Source: Acholoe squamosa (taxonomy: Eukaryota > Annelida > Polychaeta > Phyllodocida > Polynoidae). Taken from it: a DNA stretch of 64,000 bases. The notes below the pieces were generated by a model. The model searched no databases, was not told the DNA's origin, and was given only the letters and a program-made list of their open reading frames with translations. Below, piece by piece: positions 1-11,225 of this stretch; positions within the stretch are counted from its first letter, which is position 1; each line of letters begins with the position of its first letter. Where the stretch lies: contig OX439044.1 of assembly GCA_949317995.1 (NCBI GenBank), positions 47,386,166-47,450,165 on the forward strand. The letters are read 5' to 3'. Position numbers and translations under genes: made by a program.

Positions 1-576
1 AGGGAAGAGGGACTATTATCAGCTCCATTGAGTGATCATGTACAGCTCTCAAGGAGTGACTATGGACAGCAAGCCAAAGATTGAGCCCACACATGTTCCT
101 GTTATAGAATATGAAAACCACAGACAGTATCCCAGGAAGATAGGAAACTAGTGCAAGTAACACATAGCTAGGGAAGGGACCTTGAAACGTGGGACCGTGG
201 ATTGAAACTCAAATCTATGTACGTAGTCTGGAATATGTGATCTTATACCTAAATTGATATCATGTAGAGTAGGCTATGATCCTGTCATACTTACTTCAAT
301 AGGTTCCTAAATAGAGTTTCCTATGAATTTAATGGTCTTGCCAAAGTATGTTGTTTCCAGACAAGTTAGACCAGGAGGCCATTACTCAAGGCACTACGAT
401 CAATCACAGCACTACGACTGCATAATGCCAATGCTATTCCTATAGGGACTAGGAGAACACAGTCTTAGCCTGTTAAATAATAACCTCCTGCAGAGCATTT
501 ATCTTTTTGAAATGTACAACACATTCCAACATTAAATGGTGAAAATTGTAGAGAAGAATCAACAGGGTTTTTATAT
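1..576. other. No feature recognised
   Basis: AT-rich non-coding DNA. I see no convincing reading frame, RNA gene or repeat in this stretch. Confidence 0.6.
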
Positions 577-1150
577 GTTCAATCAGGTTCGTGGTAAGGG
601 ATCTGCCAATGTGATTCAATAAGGTTCGTGGTAAGGGATCTGCCTATGGCAAGCCGTTTAGGAAAACTTCGAAAAACCGGTTTTTCAACCAGAAACGCAG
701 CCATTCGACCAAAATCCTGGCTTTTTGACCTTAAACTAGGCCTTTCGGTTGAAAAGCCAAGTTTTGAAAGGGAGGGTTTTCCTCCTCGAAAGTCCTGGTT
801 ATATAGAAACTAGGCCTTTTGGACGAAAGGCCTAGTTTCTCTATAACCAGGCTTTTCATCTAGCTGAAAGGCAGCCTGGTTTCCTGGGCGAAAGGCATAG
901 TTACTGGGTGCAAGGCATGGTTACATAAACGAAAGGTAGGGTTTTGGGCCGAAAAACCGCGTTTTTCAGCCGTAAGGCATAGTACTGGGTCGAAAAGCCG
1001 TTTTTTTTTTGGTTGAAAGGCCGGGTTTCTGGTCGAAAAACCAGGTTCTTCGAACTTTTCCCAAACAGCTTGCCATATCTGCCTATGTATTTCAATCAGC
1101 TTCCTGGTAAGGGATCTGCCAATGTGATTCAATCAGGTTCCTGGTAAGGG
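577..1150. repeat. Short tandem repeat, about 36-40 bp unit, interrupted by an element
   Basis: Units containing GGTTCSTGGTAAGGGATCTG followed by CCAATGTGATTCAAT occur about twice at 577-645 and resume at 1077-1150. The foldback element at 646-1076 sits inside one unit and duplicates ATCTGCCT. Neighbouring unbroken units give an approximate empty-site reference, with one base difference (ATCTGCCA). Confidence 0.75.
646..1076. mobile_element. Foldback MITE with mirrored 20-bp subrepeats
   Basis: This 431-bp non-coding element begins ATGGCAAGCCG and ends CAGCTTGCCAT, and is flanked by an 8-bp direct repeat ATCTGCCT at 638-645 and 1077-1084. The outer ~70 bp of the two arms are imperfect inverted copies. 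The interior is built from degenerate ~20-bp modules of the type CGAAAGGC...GGTTTCTGG, which change orientation across the element. A strong palindrome occupies about 797-852. The 8-bp duplication is typical of hAT-like insertion, but the superfamily is an inference because no transposase is present. Short ORFs across it are by-products of the modules. Confidence 0.8.
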
Positions 1151-3690
1151 GTGTAGGCTATTTATGTGAAGTCAAGGATGGTCGACTCATGGTGTGTGGC
1201 TGACTTTAGGTGAATCTTCCCTATGTGATCACTGTCACAGTGAGTAAGTTCATTATGCTCACACATGATCCTGTTCTAAATTATTCAACACTCAGCAATT
1301 TCCCTGTATCAAATTTGAATAACAATGGAGTAGACTACCCGATGCTGGCAGCCTGAAATTCGTGAATGACAGAGAAAAATAACTAATGCATTTTTACTGA
1401 GACCAGCGTGTCTAGATTGGCAGGTTTGGGCGGCAAATGTGACACCGGGCTTTTATATGATCTCCATTGGTAGCCAAAATATAAGTATGTCTCACACCCC
1501 TCCCACTACACAAACTATGTTTCACATCCCTCCCACTACACAAACTAGCCTACAGTTCTACCATAGCTGTGTGGAGCTGGGCAGGTAGATCCCATTGAAC
1601 CCTATCTTAACCAGAATGAGGCACTGGGCAGGTGATCTGCTGGATCAGTGCCCAGTTCTAGGCCTACCCTCAAAGTCTAGCCTCTCTGTTTAGTGTATAA
1701 ATGATTCTAAAAGAAGGGCCCACTGTAAAGAATGATCAAGTTATATAGTACTATGAGGGGGTGCTATCCATTCCTTCCTATAAATCAGTGTTAACAAGGA
1801 ATGGAACATAATAGCCTAGCCCTAGTATAGTACTACTAGTAGTAGTACTACTACCGGTAGATGCAGCAGTGCAGGTAAACAACCCAACACCAAGCCGACC
1901 TTACACTTGACTCAGTATTGGGTCACTAGCTTGTCATACTACCTGACCCTTGTGATGTTGCATGGTTTTACAGGACTGGCATTAGATTTTTTTTTAACAA
2001 AGAGGGGGGGGGGTAATCTTGGAAGGCTATGGTAGAACACTGATCACTCCCTGTGTGTCGGGGTTCGGCCAGGGGATCACTGGCCAAGGCCTACACACAG
2101 CAGTAATCAGTTAGTCCATTCATGGCCAGCTGCCTGCAGGGAATGCGTTTATAGACACATCCATATTTGATAGCCATCCTGACCCCCCTCCACCACCATT
2201 CGATAGGAGCGGTATGTATACCTCACTCTGCTGTTCCCAGGTGCTTTTCCCTCCATTTCTGCTGTATGAGCATCCTAAAAAAACGCTTTATTGGCTATGA
2301 GAAAAAGGTGTCAATTTGAGGGCAAAGCTTCACTAATGAAAATTTTCATCCCGTAGCAAGTTCCCAGTGGATTTTAATGGGACTTATATTGTTGAGTTTT
2401 AAACTGACCAGGCTTTCTAATGAATAAAGACCAAAGTACCTGTGTTAGGCTTCTAAAAGATATGTGGCATACCTAATATAAGCATTTAAAAAAGTATGTT
2501 CTAAGGCCAAATAAAAAAGGTTTGTTTCCAGTAACCCGACCGACCCTAGCAAAACAGGGGCAAAAAAAACCTTTTTTGTACGATTTTGAAGAATCTTGTC
2601 TCATTTTTTCATATTTTAAAGAAAATTTTTATTACTTTTTGAGGATTTTCCCTGTATCCTTTTCCTGTTCTTCCCTTCTCTCACAGTTGCCATTTCCCCA
2701 TCATTATTTTACAATGAAATCAAAGGATTTGATACATCCATTGATATGTGACCTAACATTTCCTATATAAATGTAAAAAAAAAAATTTAAAAAAAATCTG
2801 ACCAACCAGTGAAGACAGATATCAAATAGTAACAAAATATCCCAAACATTCTAAGACCAAAATATATAGAAAACAGCTTTTTGTAAGAGATTATCATTGA
2901 ATGGGTGTTTCAGCTTGTGGGATTCAATTGTGACACGATCTGCGAAAAGGGGGCTTAGTGCAGGGGGTTCTAAGACCCCCTCTCCCAGTCCATGTCACAA
3001 TTGTCTGACTGCACTAGCTAATTAAGGTGGTTGGAACAATAATAAATTCTCATAACAAATTCAGATTCTTGAGGATGATTAAGTTTCCTTCGTAGCTACT
3101 CTAACATAATAATCATATGTACCAATCTGTCATTCGTATCAAAGTTCTAAATTTTCAAACATAAATGTAGATTCATTCACAATTCAAAATCTACAAGCTC
3201 CTTTAAATGTACTATGGGTTTGGTTGGTATTATAATATGTTGCCTCGTGTAATTATAATTGATTCAAATCTGTGTTGTGTGTCTGGAATCATGGAGCTTT
3301 ACAGAGATGATGATTATGTTTAATCAACCTATTTGCAAATCCTACTGCTTATCAATTAATATTAATACTGATCAAAAAGATTGAGTTTGAGTATCTTATT
3401 GCAACATGTTACGTGGTTTACACTGCGAAATTTCATCATGGTGAAATAATAATGATAATGCATAAGGTAACGTAAAGTAACTTATTTACAAGGAAAGGCG
3501 TCATAGTTCATTAGAAGCATTACTTACATTATATCGTTGGATATTACCAGGGTATTGTTTAGTGCACTCCAATTAGAATTTTGCAATTGTATCTATGAAA
3601 TTACTCAATGAAAATAACATACGCCTATGGCCCCATCCCCCACGCCACCCCCATATCCAAAGAAAATGCAGCCTTTTCATGTTAATCACC
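1151..3690. other. No gene recognised
   Basis: Non-coding DNA of low complexity in places (A-runs near 1988 and 2777; TAG/CTA palindrome near 1828-1856). The open frame at 2522-2770 is T-rich and has no recognisable domain. I see nothing else supportable. Confidence 0.55.
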
Positions 3691-4121
3691 TGGAGCTTAA
3701 TTCAAAAGATCCTGGGATCCCAACCCCAGCGATCTTAGTGTAGGCACATATCATAAGACCTGGCTGGTCTACCCTATGTAATGCAGTGGTTGCAGGCCTG
3801 TCCAGAATGGCTAGTCCTGGGATCACTTCACTATTCCATTTCCACCACTAAGATCACTGCAATCGTAGCGAAAGAAATGCATAGTGGTTTCACTTGAGTA
3901 CAAGAGCACTTACAGGGAACACTCCTAATCGAAAGAGTGAATAGCCTGCTGCATACATAAAGAGGGGAGGGAGGACGTTTGCTGAGTGTCCTTGAGGGCT
4001 CTTAGGGCTACTCATGCGTTAAGTGCACTGTAAGGTAATTCTTCTAATAGGCAAGCATAAATCCTACATTCATGGGAACAACTCTTGAATACTGTACGGG
4101 GGTCAACTGCACCCTGTGCTC
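3691..4121. mobile_element. Truncated MITE of the TTAATTC family
   Basis: Reverse-orientation, 3'-truncated relative of the complete copy at 31926-32644. It starts at the terminal inverted repeat (TGGAGCTTAATTCAAAA) and keeps the CCCCAGCGATCTTAG motif. It loses about 40 bp near 4050 and stops near 4121, inside the region corresponding to the middle of the full element. Non-coding. Confidence 0.8.
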
Positions 4122-4888
4122 AACCAGAAGAGAAGAGTTACTCACCACCCTCTTTTTCTCCCTCTCTAAGAAACTACCTCCCCCCATTATCTCATAAGAA
4201 CTCGAGGTGATGACAAAATAAAGTTTCCTTGTAAAAACACGAAATACAGGCTACAGGAAACCCCCTCCCATATACAAGGGGGTTACTCTCCGCCTATCTA
4301 TGCAAACAATAATTCCTAAATAGGTCTTAAAAATCAAGCTTAAGACTCGGTTGGGCACTAACAGAAACGGTGCCAGAAAGAAATTTCTATACAGACATGT
4401 TTGTCTGTTGGGTGTGGCAGGGAGTTCTTCAAACTCTGACAATCTCGAGGGAAAACCCTTTATACTTTCTGTCTGCGAGTAGTGCTTTTGGATGTAAATG
4501 TTAGTCTTAAGCATCATTACCAGTTATAACACACAAAAGATCATCAAGGGTTTGATAGGATAGATAGACCAAACATTAATTGAGCACTATCACAGTATTA
4601 ACTATCAAAATTTTCATACCATCATTATCTTTGCCCACCGTACTTCTAAGCTGTTGTTGTTGAATGGAATTGTATTGACCAAAAGGTACACACATGCTAG
4701 TGCTATTTTCATGAAGGTCAATATACAAAATAATCTAGTAAACAAAAGTTCAAGACATATAAAGAGCAATGTATCAGATAAACAATAACAAAATTCAAAG
4801 ATATCTATAATCAATGCGACAGGACAAATAATAGATCTATGCAAGGGTCAGCCATATAATGTCATTAGCTTCTTTTATCTATAGCACA
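4122..4888. other. No feature recognised
   Basis: The minus-strand frames at 4251-4517 and 4614-4844 have no recognisable domain and no splice context; treated as chance ORFs. Confidence 0.5.
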
Positions 4889-5247
4889 GGAGGGTGTTGC
4901 TCCTATTGTAAAAAGAGCTGTGAGTATGTGCCCTCTTTTCTAAACAAGTCATGCACTGCTTCACCTAAGTACTTGCACTCACCAAATTAGTCTGAAAAGT
5001 CACCTGCCTTGTTTAAAATAGAGAGCTGCACTACCAGGTACCTACTCATGTCACACACTCTATAGTTTATTATACTGACTGACTTCTCCCAACTAGGTAC
5101 CTACTCAAATCCCCCTTTTTAGCACCGTACTTGAATGACCACTTGTGAGCAACAAAAGGGACAAGTTATAGCTACATGAAAAGAAAGGACTGGAAATGAG
5201 GGCAATTTTAGTCAGCTCTTCCTTTTACTATAGGAGCAACACCCTCC
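4889..5247. mobile_element. MITE with GGAGGGTGTTGCTCC termini
   Basis: A 359-bp non-coding element bounded by GGAGGGTGTTGCTCC at 4889-4903 and its exact reverse complement at 5233-5247. A relative in opposite orientation lies at 33131-33464 and a degraded one at 18921-19147. Shared internal words include GGTACCTACTC and GGTGACTTTTCAG (here reverse complemented). No clear target-site duplication here. Confidence 0.8.
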
Positions 5248-5269
5248 AGGGCTTATAGTCACGTACAGA

Positions 5270-5705
5270 GCCCCTAATAGGACATACCAAAAAGAAAATT
5301 TCCCCAGGAAGATATTCTTGCGGGTACAGGAACAATTCCTGCGGGAACAGGAACAATTCTTGAAGGCACTGATCAATTCTTGTGAATACTGAACAGTTCT
5401 TGTGAATACTGACCAATTCTTCGGGGCACTGGACAATTCCTGCAGGTACAGAACAATTCTTGCGGGTAGAGGAACAATTCTTGTAGCTACAGAACTCAAA
5501 AACAGTAAAGGCATGTCTGTATACATACTCTGAGATGTGCTGATTCCCCACCCCATGGATTCAACATGAGTAAATTTGGCAAGAATCCTCCTTAACCCGC
5601 AAGAATCCTCCTGTGCCCGCAGGAGTCTTCCTGTAACCACAAGAATTGTCCCTGTACCCGCAAGAATACTTTTTTTCTGGGAAAATGGTGTGTCCTATTA
5701 GGGGC
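5270..5705. mobile_element. Foldback MITE carrying mirrored 21-22 bp minisatellites
   Basis: Bounded by GCCCCTAATAGGACATACCA (5270-5289) and the inverted copy at 5686-5705 (18 of 20 positions agree). The left half holds about eight degenerate copies of a CAATTCTTGYGGGTACWG-type unit; the right half (5577-5670) holds copies of the same unit in the opposite orientation. The minus-strand ORFs at 5212-5640 are translations of this minisatellite. No coding capacity is inferred and the superfamily is unknown. Confidence 0.75.
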
Positions 5706-7159
5706 ATTAGCTCTCTATATATATATTGCATATTAATTTAGGGTGGTCGAGTGCTCATAGATTTCAATCCCACTGTTTCCCCGGTGATTATACGAGATCG
5801 ATGCTTAATTGAAATACAGCTTTTAGTGGTTAGAGCTAATTTTAGTACTCCCTATACCTCCGGTGCTTATTCGAAACCGGCACTTATTTGAGACACAGGC
5901 ACTTAAACTAACCACTACGGTAATATCCTCTAGTGACTGTGGTACGTTTTGTGGGACAGCTCAACAATGCATAGAACAAATATTGTGGCAAATGGGTGCT
6001 TGTGTTGATGGCAATTGTAACTAACAGTACAATTAAGCATAGGACAAAAAGGTGATAATGATGTTGCAATAGCTTCCATTGTGAGGTGTCTGAAGGGAGT
6101 CCCTGTCTACTTAAATTATGTGTAGGTTGTGAATCATCCTTCCATGCGTGTTTATCCTATATCAGACAGTCTTCTCAATGATAATGTTTAAGGGCCTATG
6201 TTATTCTACTGATAATCCTTTGGTGAAAAGAAAATTTAGCTGTTGTATATATAGATATAAAGAGAGAGTGTTGAAATTTATGACATTCCTTTCTCTTTGC
6301 AATTAATACGCCACTACATCTGCATGTATACATAGGTGCAGATCCCTGCTCTTTTCTATTAAGATAATATGGTATTACAGGAGTAACATAATAATGTTCG
6401 GATATGGTACCAGAGGTCTACAAGGAAAACAGTGGGAATTTTATTTCTGCTGCTGGAAGACAGGACCATAGCTCTAGGTACAGACATATAATATACCACT
6501 GATTCCTTGGCACTTCTAGTGTAGTAACATTTATCAAATGATCCATCATGCCAGGAGTGTGTATTTTTCTACCTTTGTATCCTTGCCATCATTATCCTAC
6601 AAATCACATGCCTCTTGCTGAAAGGTTATGGTATCTACTTTTGCGTTTCTTTAGCAGTTCTGGATTGAAATAATGCTACCAAAATTAATTCTTCAGGGTA
6701 TGTATATGGTTCACAATATTACAGATTATAGTATTATGGAAACTTTTTGTTATCACAAGTAATCAGCTTGTTAAAATCACATTTCCAAGCAGGGAAGAAT
6801 AAAGGATAGCCTGTGAGATAGTAAATTTCATATTTCCCAGAAATATGAGAATGTAATGTATTCTGTTGAGTCCTCTCACCTCCAGGGGGTTTCCCTGACA
6901 AAAGATAACCTACTACGACTCTAAACAATATTACCCCTTGCATCATCGTCTCACCAACATACTTCCCTCAAACACTTTCGAGTGTTTACTCATAGAAACA
7001 AGTGAAACACCATCACGACTGTGGCTAGTTAAAGATTGCTCCACATATGAACTTTCGAGACATTTATTATTGTATCATATGGTATTTTGGATTATTATTG
7101 CCATACAAAAAACTAAAATTATATTATCTGATACTATAACTACAGTACCAGCCAGGCAT
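5706..7159. other. No gene recognised
   Basis: Begins with a short (TA)n at 5716-5727. Otherwise non-coding sequence with no repeat or gene that I can support. Confidence 0.5.
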
Positions 7160-8847
7160 CCTAGCAAATTGTCGTGATTCCTCGTCAACCTGTGTGAAGT
7201 GGCTCACACATGTCGCTAGATGGAACACGACGTTGCTATAGCACCAGATCACCAGGAATAGCAATGGTGGTGATCACATGGCCTCACCTCAGATGGCGAG
7301 GATGGTGGTTACTCAGACTCACCAGGGATGGCGACGCAGGTGATCACTCACCTCGCTAGATGAAACACGCACCTCGTCATAGTGCATGTTCACCAGGGAT
7401 GGCGAGGATCATGATCACTCATCCTCACCAGGGATGGCAACATGAGTGATCACTCATCCTCACCAGGGATGGCGACATGAGTGATCACTCACTGAGCTAG
7501 ATGAGACGCACACCACGTCATAACACATGTTCACCACAGATGGCAAGGATCGTAATCACTCACACTCATGGGGGATGGTCACTCAGGTGATCATTCATCT
7601 CGCTAGATGAAATGCACACCATGCCATAATGCACGTTCACCACAGTTGGTGAGGATCGTGATGACTCACACTCACCAGGGATGGCAAGGCGGTTGATCAC
7701 TCACCTCGCTAGATGAAATGCGCACCACGTCATAGCCAAGGTTCACCATGGATGGCGAGAGTGGTGATCACTCAGACTCACCAGTGATGGCGATGCTGGT
7801 GATCACTCATCTTGTTAGATGAAAAGCTCATGATCATCGACATTGGTAATCATGCAGCCTCACATCTGCCAGATCAATGTATGTTTTGCCAGAGAAGGTA
7901 TTGCCAAATGTATCTTCCCTCTAACCACAGACAAGGTGTTTAGATACTTCCCTATGTATTTTTCCTGTAACCAGAGAAAAGGTGCTTATGGATAGTTGCT
8001 TTTATTTTAGAGATACCTCTATCTAAATTCAATTGATATTTTCTCTATATAATCTTGTTTGATTCAACCCTGAAGTATTACATGGAAATCAGTGTGCAAC
8101 AAAGCACATTTGATAAGTTTGCCCACACTTCCTAGATAGGCTACATGTTGAACAGTGGTGCTGTCTCAACAACTTTGGCAATGGTGGTGATAAGTTGCCA
8201 TTCTGAGTGAGAGTGAGTGACAGATGATGCAATCCTCAGAGAGCATTGACATGGAGTGACACAAGTTCACGCATTGAGTGAGACTAATGTTGGTAATGGT
8301 AGTGATAAGTGGCCATTTTGTGTGAAAGTTGATGCCAGTGGCACGGGAGTGGTACATAATCACACAGTGAGTCAGATCCATTTTGGCGATGCTTGTGATG
8401 AGCCGCCATTCTGAGTGAGAGTTGACAGGCAGTGGCACATATTGACGGAGTGAGTGAGATCCATGTTGGCAATGGTGGTGATAAGCTGCCATTCTGAGTG
8501 AAAGCTGGCCAGGAGTGGTACATAATCACACAGTGAGTCAGATCCATGTTGACGATGCTTGTGATAAGCCGCCATTCTGAGTGAGAGTTGACAGGCAGTG
8601 GCACATACTCACGCAGTGAGTTAGATCCATGTTGGTGATGGTGGTGATAAGTCACCATGCTTTGTGAGGGATGACAAGGGGTGGCACATACTCACGCAGT
8701 GAGTGAGATCATGTTGGTGACTGTGATAAATTGCCATGCCATGTGAGACTGACACACAGTGGCGAAAGATGACGCAGTGAGTCATCACTCAAAAAGGGGT
8801 CACCATTGATGACCAATCATGGTGACAGATAACGACAATTTGCTGGG
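7160..8847. mobile_element. Satellite-filled non-autonomous DNA element, 1.69 kb
   Basis: Terminal inverted repeats are CCTAGCAAATTGTCGT (7160-7175) and ACGACAATTTGCTGGG (8832-8847), flanked by AT on each side. The left interior (about 7200-7830) is a tandem array of ~80-110-bp units containing GATCACTCA, CACCAGGGATGGCGA and CTCGCTAGATGAAA. The right interior (about 8190-8730) is a different ~100-110-bp array containing GTGAGATCCATGTTGG, GGTGATAAG and GCCATTCTGAGTGAGAG. A 224-bp copy with the same ends but no arrays lies at 46574-46797. Minus-strand ORFs across the arrays are artefacts of the periodicity. No transposase is present. Confidence 0.85.
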
Positions 8848-10462
8848 ATTGTTGTATGCACAGACAAATCTGCCGAATATCATGAAAATGAATGGATTTG
8901 AATTAGATAAATAAAAATAATCTTTGCCGGCTCACCTTTAGCCTCAGGTGCTTTATATGATATGGTCACGAATGTGTCACTGTATCTGAGGTTTCATTGA
9001 TCTAAAGAAAAACCAGCAGCCTCTTTTTAGCTTTCAGGAACCTCACAATTGTGCCCTCACAATTTTTTAAGGCCTATAAGCTCATTACAGAATAATTCCT
9101 ATCACACAATCTGTATGTCCCAAAATATCTGCTGTTTGACATAGATAAATTGCATGCCCATATGCCTCCACATAGGATCCTTTGCTACAGAAGTCTACAG
9201 AGATTTATTTGTATCTTGGGCAGCTTTACAAGGTGTAATGGGGGGGATAGCCTCTTAAAGAATTTAGCATATGGGTAGCGTCTTCATAGTGTAGCGTAAA
9301 TTGTCACTTTTTGCTGATCCTGAAGACTCCAGAAGAAGTATTTTCCTTGTCTGCAAAGATTTCAAATATGCTTCACATGTGAGATACTGAGCCAGGCTCT
9401 CAATTGAAAGTCGAGACACCAAGTGGAGCATTGGGCAACAAATTTCTTTCCAATTAGTGATGGGAGATTTACAATGTTTAAACTATCCTCTTACTATAAA
9501 AGAGGATTCCCTTTAATTGTCTCTGATTTGCGTTAACCTAAACATTCTAGTCTATGGATCCAGATTAATACCAGAGAGAAAGTGATTGCCATGAATACGT
9601 GGTGGAATTTGTTATTGTGAACAGAGGGCGAATGAAGGATTAGATAAAACATCAAAGATCCTAACATAGTAATTATTTTTAGTTTCAAAAACAAGACCTA
9701 AGATTTAAAAGGAATAACTTCAACCAAACATTCCCTTAACTGCAGTAATCCAACCCACTGCCATAAGGCTTTCATTCCCAGGGCAAAGACCTCTAGGAAT
9801 GTTTTCCGGGCTTTTCTTTTAGTTCCTTCTTGAAATACTATTCTCGCTTAGTAATTATACAAGGCTGCTGAAGAACAATACATGGGTTCGTGGATAGTGG
9901 GAGGAATCTCATTTTGTTGGTTCAGCGTTCTGATTCCAGAATACAGAGGCAGCATCAATGTGTGTAGGAGTAAAGATTGCAGTCTAGGATTTAGAGGGAG
10001 CTATTCCAAGGGAAAGAGGTAAAATACTTTGATCTTGTTATAGAGTCTATAGGCGTGAGTCCACAGTGAGACTAAACCTTGTTGCAACTGGAAATTGCAC
10101 TGGATCTGCAGTTGCATCAGACTAACCCAACTACGTTCTCAATCACAAGTGTAAATGGGCTATAGATAACCCCATAAATAGGCAGTAGAACCCCCTGTAC
10201 CTAAAGTAGATTGTACTTCTGGTATGCAGGTACTGTATTTTAGAATAATAAGGACTCTTATCTCAATTTGAGTACTGAAGTTCCATATATGTTTACCCTT
10301 GGAACCCCGTATTGCACACCCCCATGCAATAACCTACCCTGTATATCATGACCATTTGCAGCACACTGAATGTCATACTAACTGTGGTTTAATCAATATT
10401 TTGTGTCAAATGAATGAAAATCAGGACATACCTCACTTAAACAACATGAGATAAATGTAAAT
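8848..10462. other. No gene recognised
   Basis: Non-coding. Contains one half of a dispersed pair at 10051-10136 (see that entry). Nothing else supportable. Confidence 0.5.
10051..10136. repeat. Dispersed repeat, copy 1 of 2
   Basis: About 85 bp with the word GACTAAACCTTGTTGCAACT and an internal inverted pair TGCAACTG...CAGTTGCA. A direct copy lies at 12110-12186 with roughly 85-90% agreement by eye. The two bracket the hairpin and satellite region. Confidence 0.6.
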
Positions 10463-10547
10463 GTTCACTCGGATTGGTCTGAGTGAGGGTTATCTCACGA
10501 GGCAGAGTCGAGTGAGATAACCCTCACTCAGACCAATACTCGTGAAC
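10463..10547. repeat. Near-perfect hairpin, 36-bp arms
   Basis: Arms 10463-10498 and 10512-10547 are inverted copies with only three mismatches, all within the outer 12 bp, around a 13-base loop. The core GGTCTGAGTGAGGGTTATCT pairs perfectly. The shoulders GTTCACTCG/CTCGTGAAC recur in the hairpins near 51.2 and 51.9 kb. Confidence 0.85.
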
Positions 10548-10712
10548 CTTTACCATTTACTGTATATCCACATGATGGGCGGACAGTGTATGATAATCAT
10601 GTGACATGTACTGGGAAGGGGGCCTTATTGTACCCTGCATTGTGACCCCTTTTTGCAGATGGCGTCAAATTCTGCTTTTCAAGCGATTGCAGGAATGACA
10701 ATTTCAATAGTA

Positions 10713-10728
10713 GGGTCCACTATGCAAC
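10713..10728 (-). repeat. Single inverted satellite unit
   Basis: GGGTCCACTATGCAAC is the exact reverse complement of the core of the 24-bp satellite that starts 66 bp downstream. Confidence 0.75.
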
Positions 10729-10793
10729 CGACCATATGACTTCCTCCATGTGCATCTGTCTATTTCTACAGAACTAGCTCAGAATCGCACCCT

Positions 10794-11225
10794 TTGTTGC
10801 ATAGTGGACCCACAGTTTTGTTGCATAGTGGACCCGCAGCGTTGTTGCATAGTGGACCCGCAGCGTTGTTGCATAGTGGACCCACAGCGTTGTTGCATAG
10901 TGGACCCGCAGCTTTGTTGCATAGTGGACCCACAGTTTTGTTGCATAGTGGACCCGCAGCGTTGTTGCATAGTGGACCCGCAGCGTTGTTGCATAGTGGA
11001 CCCACAGCGTTGTTGCATAGTGGACCCACAGCATTGTTGCATAGTGGACCCGCAGCTTTGTTGCATAGTGGACCCGCAGCGTTGTTGCATAGTGGACCCG
11101 CAGCGTTGTTGCATAGTGGACCCACAGCGTCGTTGCATAGTGGACCCGCAGCTTTGTTGCATAGTGGACCCGCAGCGTTGTTGCATAGTGGACCCGCAGC
11201 GTTGTTGCATAGTGGACCCGCAACT
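10794..11225 (+). repeat. 24-bp tandem satellite, 18 copies
   Basis: Eighteen head-to-tail units of TTGCATAGTGGACCC plus a variable CRCAGYKTTG segment. Variants follow a pattern in which a five-unit (120-bp) block is repeated with slight change, so there is a short higher-order structure. Because 24 is divisible by three and the unit lacks stops in several frames, long open frames appear on both strands (10750-11345). Their repetitive translations are not evidence of coding. Confidence 0.95.

Noticed and set aside
8166..8658. Minus-strand His-rich ORFs
   Set aside because: Translations of the satellite inside the 7160-8847 element.
10794..11225. CRISPR-like array
   Set aside because: Units are contiguous 24-mers without unique spacers, in a eukaryotic context.
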